A stretch of DNA of 64,000 nucleotides from positions 1,888,628-1,952,627 of the forward strand of contig NZ_CM001439.1 of NCBI RefSeq assembly GCF_000244955.1, read 5' to 3'. The stretch's first letter is position 1. Each line of letters opens with the position of its first letter. This document shows, one piece after another, positions 31,682-38,421 of the stretch. A program made the translations under genes and the position numbers. The stretch comes from Saccharomonospora marina XMU15. Its GTDB lineage: Bacteria; Actinomycetota; Actinomycetes; Mycobacteriales; Pseudonocardiaceae. A model generated the notes under the pieces. The model searched no databases, was not told the DNA's origin, and worked only from the letters and a program-made list of their open reading frames with translations.

Positions 31682-32203
31682 ATGGGCTGGCTGAGCAGGG
31701 TGATGGGCGAGCGGCTGCCGGAGGAGCTGGACGCCCGGCTGGCCGCGGAGGAGCACGTGCTGGCCTGGACACGTGTCGGAACGGGCGGGTACCTGGCGGT
31801 GACGGCGCTGGGCCTGTGGGTGCCCGACGACGGTGGTCACCGGCGTATCGGTTGGGACCTGGTCAGCAAGGCCGTGTGGCGCGGGGACGCGCTGACCGTC
31901 ACCGAGGCCGAGGTGACCGGGCAGGCGGGCAGGGCGCTGGTGCTGGCCGACCGGGAGCCCGTACGGCTCGTGCTTGCCCGTCCGGGACGGATTCCGCATC
32001 TGGTGCGGCAACGGGTCGAGGGTTCGATCCGTTCGCGTTACCGCAAGGAACTGCCCGGTGGCGGTGCCTGGTTCGTGCTCAGGAAGGTTCCCGGCGCCGA
32101 CGGCGTGGTGTTGCAGGTCAGGCCCGACCCCGGTGCCGAGGTCGCCGCGCTGGCCGACATGGCGCAGGAGGCGGCCGAGAAGTTGGCAGGCGGGCAGCAG
32201 TAG
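31682..32203 (+). CDS. Conserved hypothetical protein downstream of dnaG
   Basis: A 173-residue protein beginning 4 bp after dnaG, so it is part of the same transcript. It has no recognisable catalytic motif. The sequence looks like a small beta-rich PH-like fold (AWTRVGTGGYLAVTALGLWVPD, then GWDLVSKAVWRGDALTVTE). Similar proteins sit beside dnaG in other actinomycetes. Its stop lies 15 bp before the original GTG of the methyltransferase gene that is now split off by the integrated element. Confidence 0.8.
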   Translation: MGWLSRVMGERLPEELDARLAAEEHVLAWTRVGTGGYLAVTALGLWVPDDGGHRRIGWDLVSKAVWRGDALTVTEAEVTGQAGRALVLADREPVRLVLARPGRIPHLVRQRVEGSIRSRYRKELPGGGAWFVLRKVPGADGVVLQVRPDPGAEVAALADMAQEAAEKLAGGQQ

Positions 32204-32218
32204 CAGTACGCTCGTACT

Positions 32219-32248
32219 GTGTGGGATCCCGTCAAAACTCTTCACTAG
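32219..32248 (+). other. attL with orphaned 5' end of the methyltransferase gene
   Basis: A GTG start is followed by WDPVK, then by element-derived TLH and a TAG stop. MWDPVK is the expected N-terminus of the methyltransferase whose body resumes past the element at 39.4 kb. The TCCCGTCAA core is at 32227-32235. An inverted repeat AGTACG-CT-CGTACT (32205-32218) lies immediately upstream, on the chromosomal side. Confidence 0.8.
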
Positions 32249-32342
32249 ATCCACGCTCTGAAATTGTTGTTGACCTGCTATTTCGCGGGCCATGTCGCGG
32301 AGCATACCAGAGCATGCCGCTCATACTGTAGAGTTCACCAGC

Positions 32343-33245
32343 ATGGTGAGTCGCACGCCGGATGATCTGCAGGACCTCCTCGTGTCCTGGCTGCGCGAAC
32401 TGGCCTATCTCAAGAGGAGCCAGCACACGATCACCACCTACAGCAAGAACATCGGTCTCTACCTGGCGTGGGCCCGCGAGCACACCGAAGCGCCGTCGCT
32501 GTCGCGCCAGTCGGTGCAAACCTGGATCCTGGCCATGATGCAAGCCGGCGCCGAGCCATCAACCGCGGGAACGCGACTCAAGGCCGTCCGTGGCTTCTCT
32601 CGCTGGCTCGCCGACGAGGACGAGATCCCCACCGACGAGATCGCCGACTTGAAAGCGCCGAACGTCGACCGCAAGGTTGTCCCCGCGCTCAGCGATGAGC
32701 AGTGCGCGGGGCTCATCGACGCCTGCAAGGGCAAGACGTTCGCCGACAAGCGCGACGAGGCACTCATCCGCCTCATGCTGGAATGCATCCTCCGCGCCGA
32801 GGAAACGATCCTGCTTGACCTCAGCGACGTGGATCTCAACACCGGCATGGCGACCGTGCGCCGCGGCAAAGGTGGCAAGGGCCGCCGCGTCGGCTTCGGC
32901 CCGGCCACCACGCGAGCCCTGGACCGCTACCTCCGCGCCCGCAAGACTCACCGCCTCGCCGACCTACCGGCGTTCTGGCTCTCCCAGAAACGCGGCAGGC
33001 TCTCCTACACCGGCTTGGACCGCATCATGAAGCAACGCGGCGCCCAAGCCGGAATCACCGACATGCACGCGCATCGACTGCGCCACACCGGCGCTTCCCG
33101 CTGGGTCATGGCCGGCGGCAGCGAAGGCGGCCTGCAGGCCGCCGCCGGGTGGTCCAACCGCGCCATGATCCAGCGCTACACGGCCAGCGTGCGCGAGGAA
33201 CAAGCCGCAGCCGAGGCGCGACGACTCAACCTAGGGGAGTTCTGA
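32343..33245 (+). CDS. int: Tyrosine site-specific recombinase (phage-type integrase)
   Basis: A 300-residue tyrosine recombinase. The N-terminal SAM-like core-binding domain (about 1-95) reads WLRELAYLKRSQHTITTYSKN. The catalytic set is Arg in CILRAEETILLDL, Lys in RRGKGGKG, HRLRHTGAS (His-x-x-Arg), Trp in AAGWSN where many relatives have His, and the nucleophile Tyr in MIQRYTAS. It would integrate and excise the element at the TCCCGTCAA core. An ATG 17 codons upstream is an alternative start; neither has a strong ribosome site. It lies about 95 bp from attL and overlaps the next gene as TGATG. Confidence 0.93.
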   Translation: MVSRTPDDLQDLLVSWLRELAYLKRSQHTITTYSKNIGLYLAWAREHTEAPSLSRQSVQTWILAMMQAGAEPSTAGTRLKAVRGFSRWLADEDEIPTDEIADLKAPNVDRKVVPALSDEQCAGLIDACKGKTFADKRDEALIRLMLECILRAEETILLDLSDVDLNTGMATVRRGKGGKGRRVGFGPATTRALDRYLRARKTHRLADLPAFWLSQKRGRLSYTGLDRIMKQRGAQAGITDMHAHRLRHTGASRWVMAGGSEGGLQAAAGWSNRAMIQRYTASVREEQAAAEARRLNLGEF

Positions 33246-33634
33246 TGCTGCAGCGGATCAAGGTGATCTGCACCGACCATGGGCGCCACGCTGTGCGCAA
33301 CCTCGGCTGGCTACTACCGGAAGTTCCGATACTGGACCCATCACCCGGTGACCTCGCCGCATGGCTGGTCCGTCCCCAGCAGGTTGGCGGTTCGCTCGAC
33401 CGGGAGGTCGGCTCGCTCGATTCGCCCGAGACGAGGATCTCGTTCGTGCCGTGGGCGCCAGGATCACCAGCACGGCAGGCGCGCGACGGCGAGCGACTAG
33501 CCACTCACGAGACCATCCGACCGAAGTGTCCGAAGTGCCGGCTGGACGTGCCGATGCGGCAGGAGACCGCGCGACGCTGTTTCGCCGCGCTGGCCGATAC
33601 CGGCATGTCGATGTTGGATATCTCCCGCCTGTAG
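33245..33634 (+). CDS. Element-encoded zinc-ribbon-like hypothetical protein
   Basis: A 129-residue protein coupled to the integrase gene by TGATG. The N-terminal half is predicted globular (RIKVICTDHGRHAVRNLGWL). The C-terminal part has a zinc-ribbon-like CPKCRLDVPMRQETARRCF. I do not recognise the family. Its position right after int would suit a recombination accessory or excisionase role, but nothing in the sequence proves that. Confidence 0.65.
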   Translation: MLQRIKVICTDHGRHAVRNLGWLLPEVPILDPSPGDLAAWLVRPQQVGGSLDREVGSLDSPETRISFVPWAPGSPARQARDGERLATHETIRPKCPKCRLDVPMRQETARRCFAALADTGMSMLDISRL

Positions 33635-33677
33635 TTAGAATGCCGGTATCGCGGGACGTGAGCCGCTAGAACTTCAC

Positions 33678-33714
33678 GGGCAGACCACCCATCGGTGGTG
33701 AGTTTCTGCTGCCC
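33678..33714 (+). promoter_or_regulatory. Nested hairpin in the leader of the early gene row
   Basis: GGGCAG pairs with CTGCCC around an inner stem ACCACC-CATC-GGTGGT. The structure ends about six bases before the ribosome site (AAGGAG) of the next gene. It could be an operator, a terminator-like attenuator or an mRNA leader structure controlling the coupled genes downstream. No T-run follows, so simple termination is unlikely. Confidence 0.5.
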
Positions 33715-33729
33715 TGAAGGAGACGAATC

Positions 33730-34011
33730 GTGGCCAAGCCCACGACACTCACCGACGAACAACGCTCTCAGCGCGCTCGCATCGCCGCGCTCACCCGCTG
33801 GTCCAAGGAATCCCCGGCTGCCAACGCCGCACGCGGTCAGGCTGGCCTGCTGGAGAAGTTCCGGCGCGAAGTGCTCGCCGACGACCCGAACGTTCTCGAG
33901 CCCGAGCTGACCCGCCGCGCCGAATGCCGCCGCAAGCTCCACATGCAGCGCCTCTCATTCAAGGCATCCCGCGCCCGGGCGTCCGTCAAGAACGGCGGTG
34001 GAACGGCGTGA
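33730..34011 (+). CDS. Element-encoded small basic protein, possibly DNA-binding
   Basis: A 93-residue, strongly basic protein (EQRSQRARIAALTRWSK, then RRKLHMQRLSFKASRARA). The N-terminus could form a short helix-turn-helix, and the C-terminal helix is Arg/Lys-rich. I do not recognise a family; small terminase subunits and DNA-packaging adaptors are sometimes similar in size and charge. The GTG start follows GAAGGAG. It overlaps the following gene by GTGA. Confidence 0.6.
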   Translation: MAKPTTLTDEQRSQRARIAALTRWSKESPAANAARGQAGLLEKFRREVLADDPNVLEPELTRRAECRRKLHMQRLSFKASRARASVKNGGGTA

Positions 34012-34550
34012 GGACAGAAGAAGCCCGCCCCGGCGGGCGAACCGAGGCGGGCGACAAACAGACCGACGAGCAGCGATCCGAAGCCAGGGTAGCCGACGCG
34101 TCCGACAAGCGGCGTGTGCACTGGGTCGGCAAGCCCGGCAAGACCACCCTGTGGGGACAGGTCTATGGAGAGCTGCTCGCCGCGGAGAAGAACCACCGCG
34201 GCTACACCCCCGAGCAGCACCGCGCCAACGTCGAGCGCCGCGCCCGGCACGCCGTCGAGCTGCTCGACGCCGCCCACGACGCCAACCAGGCACGCCGCGC
34301 CCGCGTACTCCGACACCCGGACCTCGCCGACCAGCTACGCGCAGCCCTACGGCTCACCGACGCCGCGCACTGGAACGGCTACGTGCCACCGAAACAGCTC
34401 GGCGAGTCCGCATGCCGCGCATGTGCCACCGATCGGCGCACGTCGTGCCCGCGCGAGCACGTCGCCGCGCTCAACACCAGCCAGACACGCGCCGAGCTCG
34501 TCGCGATGGCGGCCGAGGCCAAGCGCCGCGAGGACAACGAGGGCCGGTAG
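34008..34550 (+). CDS. Element-encoded hypothetical protein with Cys-rich C-terminus
   Basis: A 180-residue protein, hydrophilic at the N-terminus, with helices in the middle (GQVYGELLAAEKNHRGYTPE) and a Cys cluster CRACATDRRTSC near residues 142-153 that could bind a metal. No family is recognised. GTG start and TAG stop overlap both neighbours, so it is translated as part of the row leading to the initiator gene. Confidence 0.6.
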   Translation: MRTEEARPGGRTEAGDKQTDEQRSEARVADASDKRRVHWVGKPGKTTLWGQVYGELLAAEKNHRGYTPEQHRANVERRARHAVELLDAAHDANQARRARVLRHPDLADQLRAALRLTDAAHWNGYVPPKQLGESACRACATDRRTSCPREHVAALNTSQTRAELVAMAAEAKRREDNEGR

Positions 34551-35218
34551 TGGGGATCAAGCTGATCGAGCAGGCGCTCGACGAGACACCGGCCGACCTC
34601 ACCGCGCGTGAGGTGCTCGCGCTCGTCGCTGTCGCGCACCGGGCGAACGACCACACGCGTACCGGATGGCCGAGCCGCGCGGAGATCGCGCGCCGGATGC
34701 GCGCGAGCCCGGAGACCGCCAAGCGCGTGCTACGCGGGCTCGTTCAGCGGGGGCTACTCGAACGCGTCGGAGGTGGCTACCGCGGCCAAGCCACGGTGTA
34801 CCGCTTCCCCGCGAAAGGGGGTCACAGCTATGACCCTCATTCCGACCAGAAAGGGGGTCATAGCTGTGACCCGCTTTCTGAGACGGAAAGGGGGTCATCT
34901 GACGTCGAAAGGGGGTCATCTGACGTTCAAAAGGGGGTCACAGCTATGACCCCCCAACCTTCAGGAACACGTCAGGAACCTTCACCACGCGCGCGCGAGA
35001 CCTACGCCGACGCGATCGACTACGTAGCCGCAGGACTCGAACAGATCGACGGACGACGACGCTACGACCGCCGAGACATCACCGAGACCGTGACCGGATT
35101 CCTCCGCGGCAAGCAGGTAGCCGCACCGACCCGCTACGTCCGCAAGGCGTTCGACGACAACCCCGAACAGTTCCGGCCGACGAGCGGACCACCGCGCTAC
35201 CGAAGGGAAACCGCATGA
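34550..35218 (+). CDS. Winged-helix replication-initiator-like protein with internal iterons
   Basis: A 222-residue protein. The N-terminal winged helix (about 20-85) reads WPSRAEIARRMRASPETAKR with wing GGGYRGQATVYRF, as in phage and plasmid initiators. The middle (about 88-128) is low complexity, KGGHSYDPHSDQKGGH, because the DNA there is built from five copies of an AAAGGGGGTCA repeat. The C-terminal 75 residues form a second basic domain (YDRRDITETVTGFLRGKQ). An initiator gene that contains its own iterons resembles lambda O. No helicase or primase is in the element, so host or helper enzymes would be needed. Confidence 0.7.
   Translation: MGIKLIEQALDETPADLTAREVLALVAVAHRANDHTRTGWPSRAEIARRMRASPETAKRVLRGLVQRGLLERVGGGYRGQATVYRFPAKGGHSYDPHSDQKGGHSCDPLSETERGSSDVERGSSDVQKGVTAMTPQPSGTRQEPSPRARETYADAIDYVAAGLEQIDGRRRYDRRDITETVTGFLRGKQVAAPTRYVRKAFDDNPEQFRPTSGPPRYRRETA
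34814..34940 (+). repeat. Five iterons inside the initiator-like gene (candidate origin)
   Basis: Five direct copies of AAAGGGGGTCA begin at 34814, 34850, 34887, 34908 and 34930, giving spacings of 36, 37, 21 and 22 bp. Copies 1, 2 and 5 extend into near-palindromes, GGTCACAGCTATGACC or its reverse complement. Copies 3 and 4 continue as TCATCTGACGT instead. Spacings near multiples of a helical turn suit a same-face protein array. It is probably the element's replication origin. Confidence 0.7.
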
Positions 35219-35502
35219 CGCACGAGCAGGCGGCGCTGCTCGCCGACGCACTGCGCCAGCTCGCCGACGCCGCCGCACTCGTCGCCGACCACCTCGACCA
35301 GGAAGGAAACGATCATGACGACCACGAAGAACGCGGCCGGTCCGCGCTGCATGGTGTGCGGCGCAACCCGCCAACCCGGACAACTCACCGACGCGATCGC
35401 GCACGCACCCTGCGACCAACGAGCCAAGCGCTTCCCCCACGATCACCCCGACTACACGCCGGGGTTCTGGGAAGCGGCCGGGGCAGCGGTGATCTACGAT
35501 GA
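35215..35502 (+). CDS. Small element gene overlapping the initiator stop (doubtful 3' half)
   Basis: An ATG coupled as ATGA to the initiator gene opens a 95-residue frame. The first 40 residues (HEQAALLADALRQLADAAAL, then a His/Asp/Glu-rich tail) look like a genuine amphipathic helix. The last 60 residues are Arg/Pro/Thr-rich and lie over the next gene in another frame. Either it is a true overlapping gene or its sense ends near the point where the next gene starts. Confidence 0.45.
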   Translation: MTHEQAALLADALRQLADAAALVADHLDQEGNDHDDHEERGRSALHGVRRNPPTRTTHRRDRARTLRPTSQALPPRSPRLHAGVLGSGRGSGDLR

Positions 35503-35509
35503 ACGGTGA
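35315..35509 (+). CDS. Small zinc-binding-like element protein
   Basis: A 64-residue protein starting after a clear GGAAGGAAAC ribosome site. It has CMVCGATRQPGQLTD, then HAPCDQ, and HDHPDYTPGFW, suggesting one small metal site. Proteins of this kind are common in actinobacterial phage-like islands but have no assigned function. It overlaps the preceding frame by 188 bp and the next small frame by 11 bp. Confidence 0.6.
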   Translation: MTTTKNAAGPRCMVCGATRQPGQLTDAIAHAPCDQRAKRFPHDHPDYTPGFWEAAGAAVIYDER

Positions 35510-35621
35510 GCGCGCGCTCGGCATCCCCAGCGCCGGAACCCGGTCGCACCGGGCCACCCGGACGGAAGGGTCGCCATGCGGCGAACGGTTCCCCGTCGCT
35601 GTCTTGGAGACCCCGGCATGA
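35499..35621 (+). CDS. Possible 40-residue protein coupled to the prohead protease
   Basis: A short frame, MNGERALGIPSAGTR continuing to VAVLETPA, fills the gap between two genes. Its stop overlaps the protease ATG as ATGA and its start overlaps the upstream stop region. No family is recognised. The coupling is the main support; composition alone cannot decide. Confidence 0.4.
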   Translation: MNGERALGIPSAGTRSHRATRTEGSPCGERFPVAVLETPA

Positions 35622-36187
35622 GCGCCCCCGATCTGTTGATCTTCACCGCCGACTTCGCCCTCGACGACGGCGAAGACTCCCGCACATTGCGCGGCCTGGC
35701 CGTGCCCTACGGGCAGGTGAGCCACCCCGCCGAGTTCGGCGGGATGGCGGTGCGGCACCGATTCGAGCCGGGAGCGTTCTCCCGCTCGATCCGCGAACGC
35801 GGCTCGAAAGTCAAGCTGTTCGTCGAACACGACGTCCGTCGCCTGCCGATCGGGCGGGCGGTCGACTTCGACGACGGACCCGAAGGGCTGCGGGTGGCGT
35901 TCGAGTTCGCCCGCACCGCCTCCGGCGACGAGGCGCTGCAGCTCGTGCGCGACGGCTACGTCCGGGGCCTGTCGGCCGGGGTGGACCCCTTGCGGTACAG
36001 CGAGGACCAGCAGGGGCACCTGGCGCACTCCGAAGCCCGGCTACGCGAGGTGAGCCTCGTGAACGAGCCGGCCTTCGCCGCGGCCGGATTCACCCGCGAC
36101 AGCGACGGGGAACCCGAACCCACATTGGACGTTGAGCAGGCGCGGCTGCGGCTACGCCTGGCGGAAAAGGGATGGATCTATGTCTGA
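35618..36187 (+). CDS. HK97-family prohead maturation protease
   Basis: A 189-residue protease of the HK97 gp4 (peptidase U35/S78) family that cleaves capsid precursors. Visible motifs are TLRGLAVPYGQVS, the His-containing VKLFVEHDVRRLPIGR, the Ser-containing YVRGLSAGV, and the family signature LREVSLVNEPAF. I start at the ATG of MSAPDLLIFTADF, which is preceded by TTGGAGA. The stop overlaps the capsid gene by 8 bp. Protease directly before capsid is standard phage order. Confidence 0.9.
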   Translation: MSAPDLLIFTADFALDDGEDSRTLRGLAVPYGQVSHPAEFGGMAVRHRFEPGAFSRSIRERGSKVKLFVEHDVRRLPIGRAVDFDDGPEGLRVAFEFARTASGDEALQLVRDGYVRGLSAGVDPLRYSEDQQGHLAHSEARLREVSLVNEPAFAAAGFTRDSDGEPEPTLDVEQARLRLRLAEKGWIYV

Positions 36188-37316
36188 GGCACCCGAAAAG
36201 GCCCCTGAGATCGAGCGTGAGCGGCTGATCGTGGAGGCGCGGCAGTTGATCGCCGACGCCGGTGACGGGCCGCTCAGCGAGCAAGCCACGGCGCGTTTCT
36301 CCGAGATCGAGCAGCAACTCGACCGGCTACGCGACGAGCAGGACCAGCGGCCAGACACGGTCGACCCGACACGGCACCCGCTGCCGAACATGCCGAACAC
36401 CCCCAGCGGACACCACAGCGGACTGCTCGCCGAGGAATCGCCGCACCCGCTGGCCTACACCGCGCAAGCCCTCACCGCCCTACAGGCCGCGATCGACGCC
36501 CACGAACCCCTGCGGGTCCGGGCCGCCGACCCCCGAGCCCGGTTCGCCACCATCACCACCACCACACACGGCGCGCCGCGAGCGTGGGGCGCCAACGTGC
36601 TCACCGGGCCGCGCCTGCTGTCACAGGTCGCCGGTGTGCCACGCCAGCCCGTCGAAGCGGTGCTCGCCCAGTTCCCGCAGCTCACCCTGCCCACAGCGCA
36701 GCCGGTGACCGCCGAAGCGGCCAGCCTGACCGAATACGCGTCATCCGCGGCCGGTTCGGTCACACTGGGCCGTTTCGGCCGCTGGACCGACATGTCCCGC
36801 GAGGCGCTGATCGGGGCTGACGCGGCCGCCATCACCGGAATGCACCGGGTAGGCATCGCGCTCGACCTCGATCAGGTCCTCGTCGACGCGGTCGAGACAG
36901 CCGCCGGAACCGCGGTGGCCTTCGCCGCCGATGTTCCCGCGCAGATCCGCAAGGCCATGGCGCAAGTCCAGGCCAACACCGCCTCCGACGATCCCGCCGA
37001 CCTGGTGATCCTCGCCCACCCCGACGACGTGTACCTGCTGCAGGACGTGTCCCCCACCGGTGGGTCGACGATCGCCGAACGATTCCAGCGCTTCTCCGGC
37101 GCGCTGGTCTACCCGAGCAACGCGGTGTCCACCGGGTTCATGACGGTGGCGAACTTGCGGGTCGGTGCCCGCTACTTCGAAGCGGTCGGACTCAGCACCG
37201 CCACCCAGGTCGACGTCAAGACCGGGGTGGAAACGGTCGCCACCTACACCGTCGCCGGGTATGGCGTCACCCTCACTACCGGGTTCGCCGTCATGCAGGA
37301 CGTCGTCACACCGTAG
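36180..37316 (+). CDS. HK97-fold major capsid protein
   Basis: A 378-residue protein. The first 50 residues form a charged coiled-coil-like delta (scaffold) region (IERERLIVEARQLIADAG, then IEQQLDRLRDEQDQ). A capsid domain follows, with AEAASLTEYASSAAGSV, LGRFGRWTDMSREALIG and a C-terminal GYGVTLTTGFAVMQDVV. This is how HK97-type capsid precursors look, with the delta domain cut off by the upstream protease. A strong terminator follows. Having capsid and protease without terminase or portal implies packaging by another phage's machinery. Confidence 0.85.
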   Translation: MSEAPEKAPEIERERLIVEARQLIADAGDGPLSEQATARFSEIEQQLDRLRDEQDQRPDTVDPTRHPLPNMPNTPSGHHSGLLAEESPHPLAYTAQALTALQAAIDAHEPLRVRAADPRARFATITTTTHGAPRAWGANVLTGPRLLSQVAGVPRQPVEAVLAQFPQLTLPTAQPVTAEAASLTEYASSAAGSVTLGRFGRWTDMSREALIGADAAAITGMHRVGIALDLDQVLVDAVETAAGTAVAFAADVPAQIRKAMAQVQANTASDDPADLVILAHPDDVYLLQDVSPTGGSTIAERFQRFSGALVYPSNAVSTGFMTVANLRVGARYFEAVGLSTATQVDVKTGVETVATYTVAGYGVTLTTGFAVMQDVVTP

Positions 37317-37337
37317 CCAGTCTGCGCGTGACGAAAC

Positions 37338-37381
37338 GGGTCCGTGACCGGCGGCAACACATTGCCGCAGGTCACGGACCC
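37338..37381 (+). terminator. Strong hairpin after the capsid gene
   Basis: A nearly perfect stem of two blocks, GGGTCCGTGACC with GGTCACGGACCC and inside it GCGGCAA with TTGCCGC, leaves a short CACA loop. It is followed by GGCGTTTTCCC. It lies 22 bp after the capsid stop, so it ends the capsid transcript and may also stop the minus-strand gene pair coming from the right. Confidence 0.85.
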
Positions 37382-37468
37382 GGCGTTTTCCCTGGTCAGA
37401 GGGGTGCGGACACCCCCGTCCTTCTGTCCTTTTTTTGCGCGCAGTTGGTGAAGGTTTCCTGGCCGCGC

Positions 37469-37579
37469 TCAGCCGCAGTAGCTGCCGAGGGTCGCGTTCA
37501 CGGCGACGAGCACGGCCGCCACGGTGGCGATGGCGAGCAGCGCGACGAGCCACCGGTCGCCGCGTGGTAGCCGGTTCAC
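37469..37579 (-). CDS. 36-residue single-span membrane protein of the element
   Basis: A GTG start overlaps the stop of the preceding minus-strand gene as GTGA. The product has a short basic head (MNRLPRGDRW), one hydrophobic helix of about 20 residues (LVALLAIATVAAVLVAV), and a tail ending NATLGSYCG. Size and topology suit a phage-type accessory membrane protein such as an exclusion protein or a holin-like peptide, but the role is unknown. Confidence 0.65.
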   Translation of the reverse strand: MNRLPRGDRWLVALLAIATVAAVLVAVNATLGSYCG

Positions 37580-37794
37580 GACTCGACCTCGGCGGGTGCC
37601 TCGATAGCGTCGAGCTGGTCGGCGCGCTGCCGTAGCTCGTCGACGAGCGGCGCGAGGTGGTCGGCCAGTGCGCGCAGGCCTTCGGCGGGTAGTTCGCCGC
37701 CGTCCTGCGCTGCCATGAGTTCGACGGTGGCCGCGGCGATGGCGCGGTTGGTCTTGGCCAGCTTGGCGAGCAGGTCACGGTCGCGTTGGATCAC
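37576..37794 (-). CDS. Small coiled-coil element protein
   Basis: A 72-residue, mostly helical protein (RDRDLLAKLAKTNRAIAAAT, then LVDELRQRADQLDAIEAPA) without a recognised family. It is divergent from the GntR-like gene 92 bp away and coupled to the 36-residue membrane protein. The pair may be controlled by that regulator. Confidence 0.65.
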   Translation of the reverse strand: MIQRDRDLLAKLAKTNRAIAAATVELMAAQDGGELPAEGLRALADHLAPLVDELRQRADQLDAIEAPAEVES

Positions 37795-37886
37795 CCGAGC
37801 AGGCTACGACGCACACATGAGCACTGCATAGCACCCATTCGCGTCGCATAGGTTTGCGCTGGTCACGCACGGTCTACGTTGCTGCG

Positions 37887-38150
37887 GTGCCGAAGGTGCC
37901 AGCGTTCGAACCGAACCCCGCGAGCCCGGTCTACCTCTACCTGCAGGTCGCCGACCACATCGCGGCTCGCATCGAAGCCGGTGACCTCCCGGTCGGCGGC
38001 AGGTTGCCGGGTGAGCGTGATCTCGCCGATGAGTACCGGGTGTCGTTGCAGACGGCGCGGCGTGCTGTCGCCGAGTTGCGCGACCGTGGCTTGGCGATCA
38101 CGGTTCCGGTGAAGGGGACGTTCGTGCGCCGCCCCGACGAGCGGCGTTAA
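37887..38150 (+). CDS. Short GntR-family regulator without effector domain
   Basis: An 87-residue protein that is only the GntR winged helix: LQVADHIAARIEAGDLPVGG, LPGERDLADEYRVSLQTARR and wing AITVPVKGTFVRR. It lacks the ligand-binding C-terminal domain, like YtrA-type or plasmid KorSA-like regulators. KorSA-type proteins control integrative elements of actinomycetes. The GTG start is chosen because it places the N-terminus just before the domain. It lies between the divergent gene pair and the structured repeat tract. Confidence 0.8.
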   Translation: MPKVPAFEPNPASPVYLYLQVADHIAARIEAGDLPVGGRLPGERDLADEYRVSLQTARRAVAELRDRGLAITVPVKGTFVRRPDERR

Positions 38151-38152
38151 CG

Positions 38153-38166
38153 GTTCCGGCCGGAAC
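38153..38166. promoter_or_regulatory. Perfect 14-bp palindrome after the GntR-like gene
   Basis: GTTCCGGCCGGAAC reads the same on both strands and starts 2 bp after the regulator stop. It could be a regulator operator or part of a terminator; no T-run follows. Confidence 0.45.
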
Positions 38167-38210
38167 GTTGAATTCGGTGGCTCGGGTGTGAACGAACCTT
38201 GAAGACCAGC

Positions 38211-38421
38211 CTCGCGCCCGCGCGCGCGTAGGCCGCACTGTGATAGATAATCCGCAGACGCGGAAAACTTATCTCGCGCCCGCGCGCGCGTAGGCCGCAC
38301 GGTGAGGTGCTAAATTTTAGCACCAGGATCGGGACTCGCGCCCGCGCGCGCGTAGGCCGCTGCAGCAAGAGTGATGTTATCACGCTTGCTGAGGACTCGC
38401 GCCCGCGCGCGCGTAGGCCGC
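38211..38421. repeat. Four 26-bp repeats separated by palindromic spacers
   Basis: Identical repeats lie at 38211-38236, 38273-38298, 38335-38360 and 38396-38421. Each begins CTCGCGCCCG, contains an alternating CG tract (Z-DNA-prone) and ends TAGGCCGC. The three spacers are 36, 36 and 35 bp and unrelated in sequence, yet each holds a palindrome. Spacer 1 has AGATAA/TTATCT plus TCCGC/GCGGA (38245-38274). Spacer 2 has GGTGCTAAA/TTTAGCACC (38306-38324). Spacer 3 has AGCAAGAGTGAT/ATCACGCTTGCT with one mismatch (38364-38390). The tract looks like a cis-acting replication, packaging or regulatory-RNA site rather than CRISPR. Confidence 0.9.

Noticed and set aside
37328-37570. An 80-codon plus-strand frame after the capsid gene
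   Set aside because: It runs through the terminator hairpin and antisense to the 36-residue membrane protein. It has no ribosome site.
38211-38421. CRISPR array
   Set aside because: The repeat-spacer period (about 62 bp) looks right. However, the repeats are only 26 bp, all spacers are palindromic, and no cas gene is in the window.
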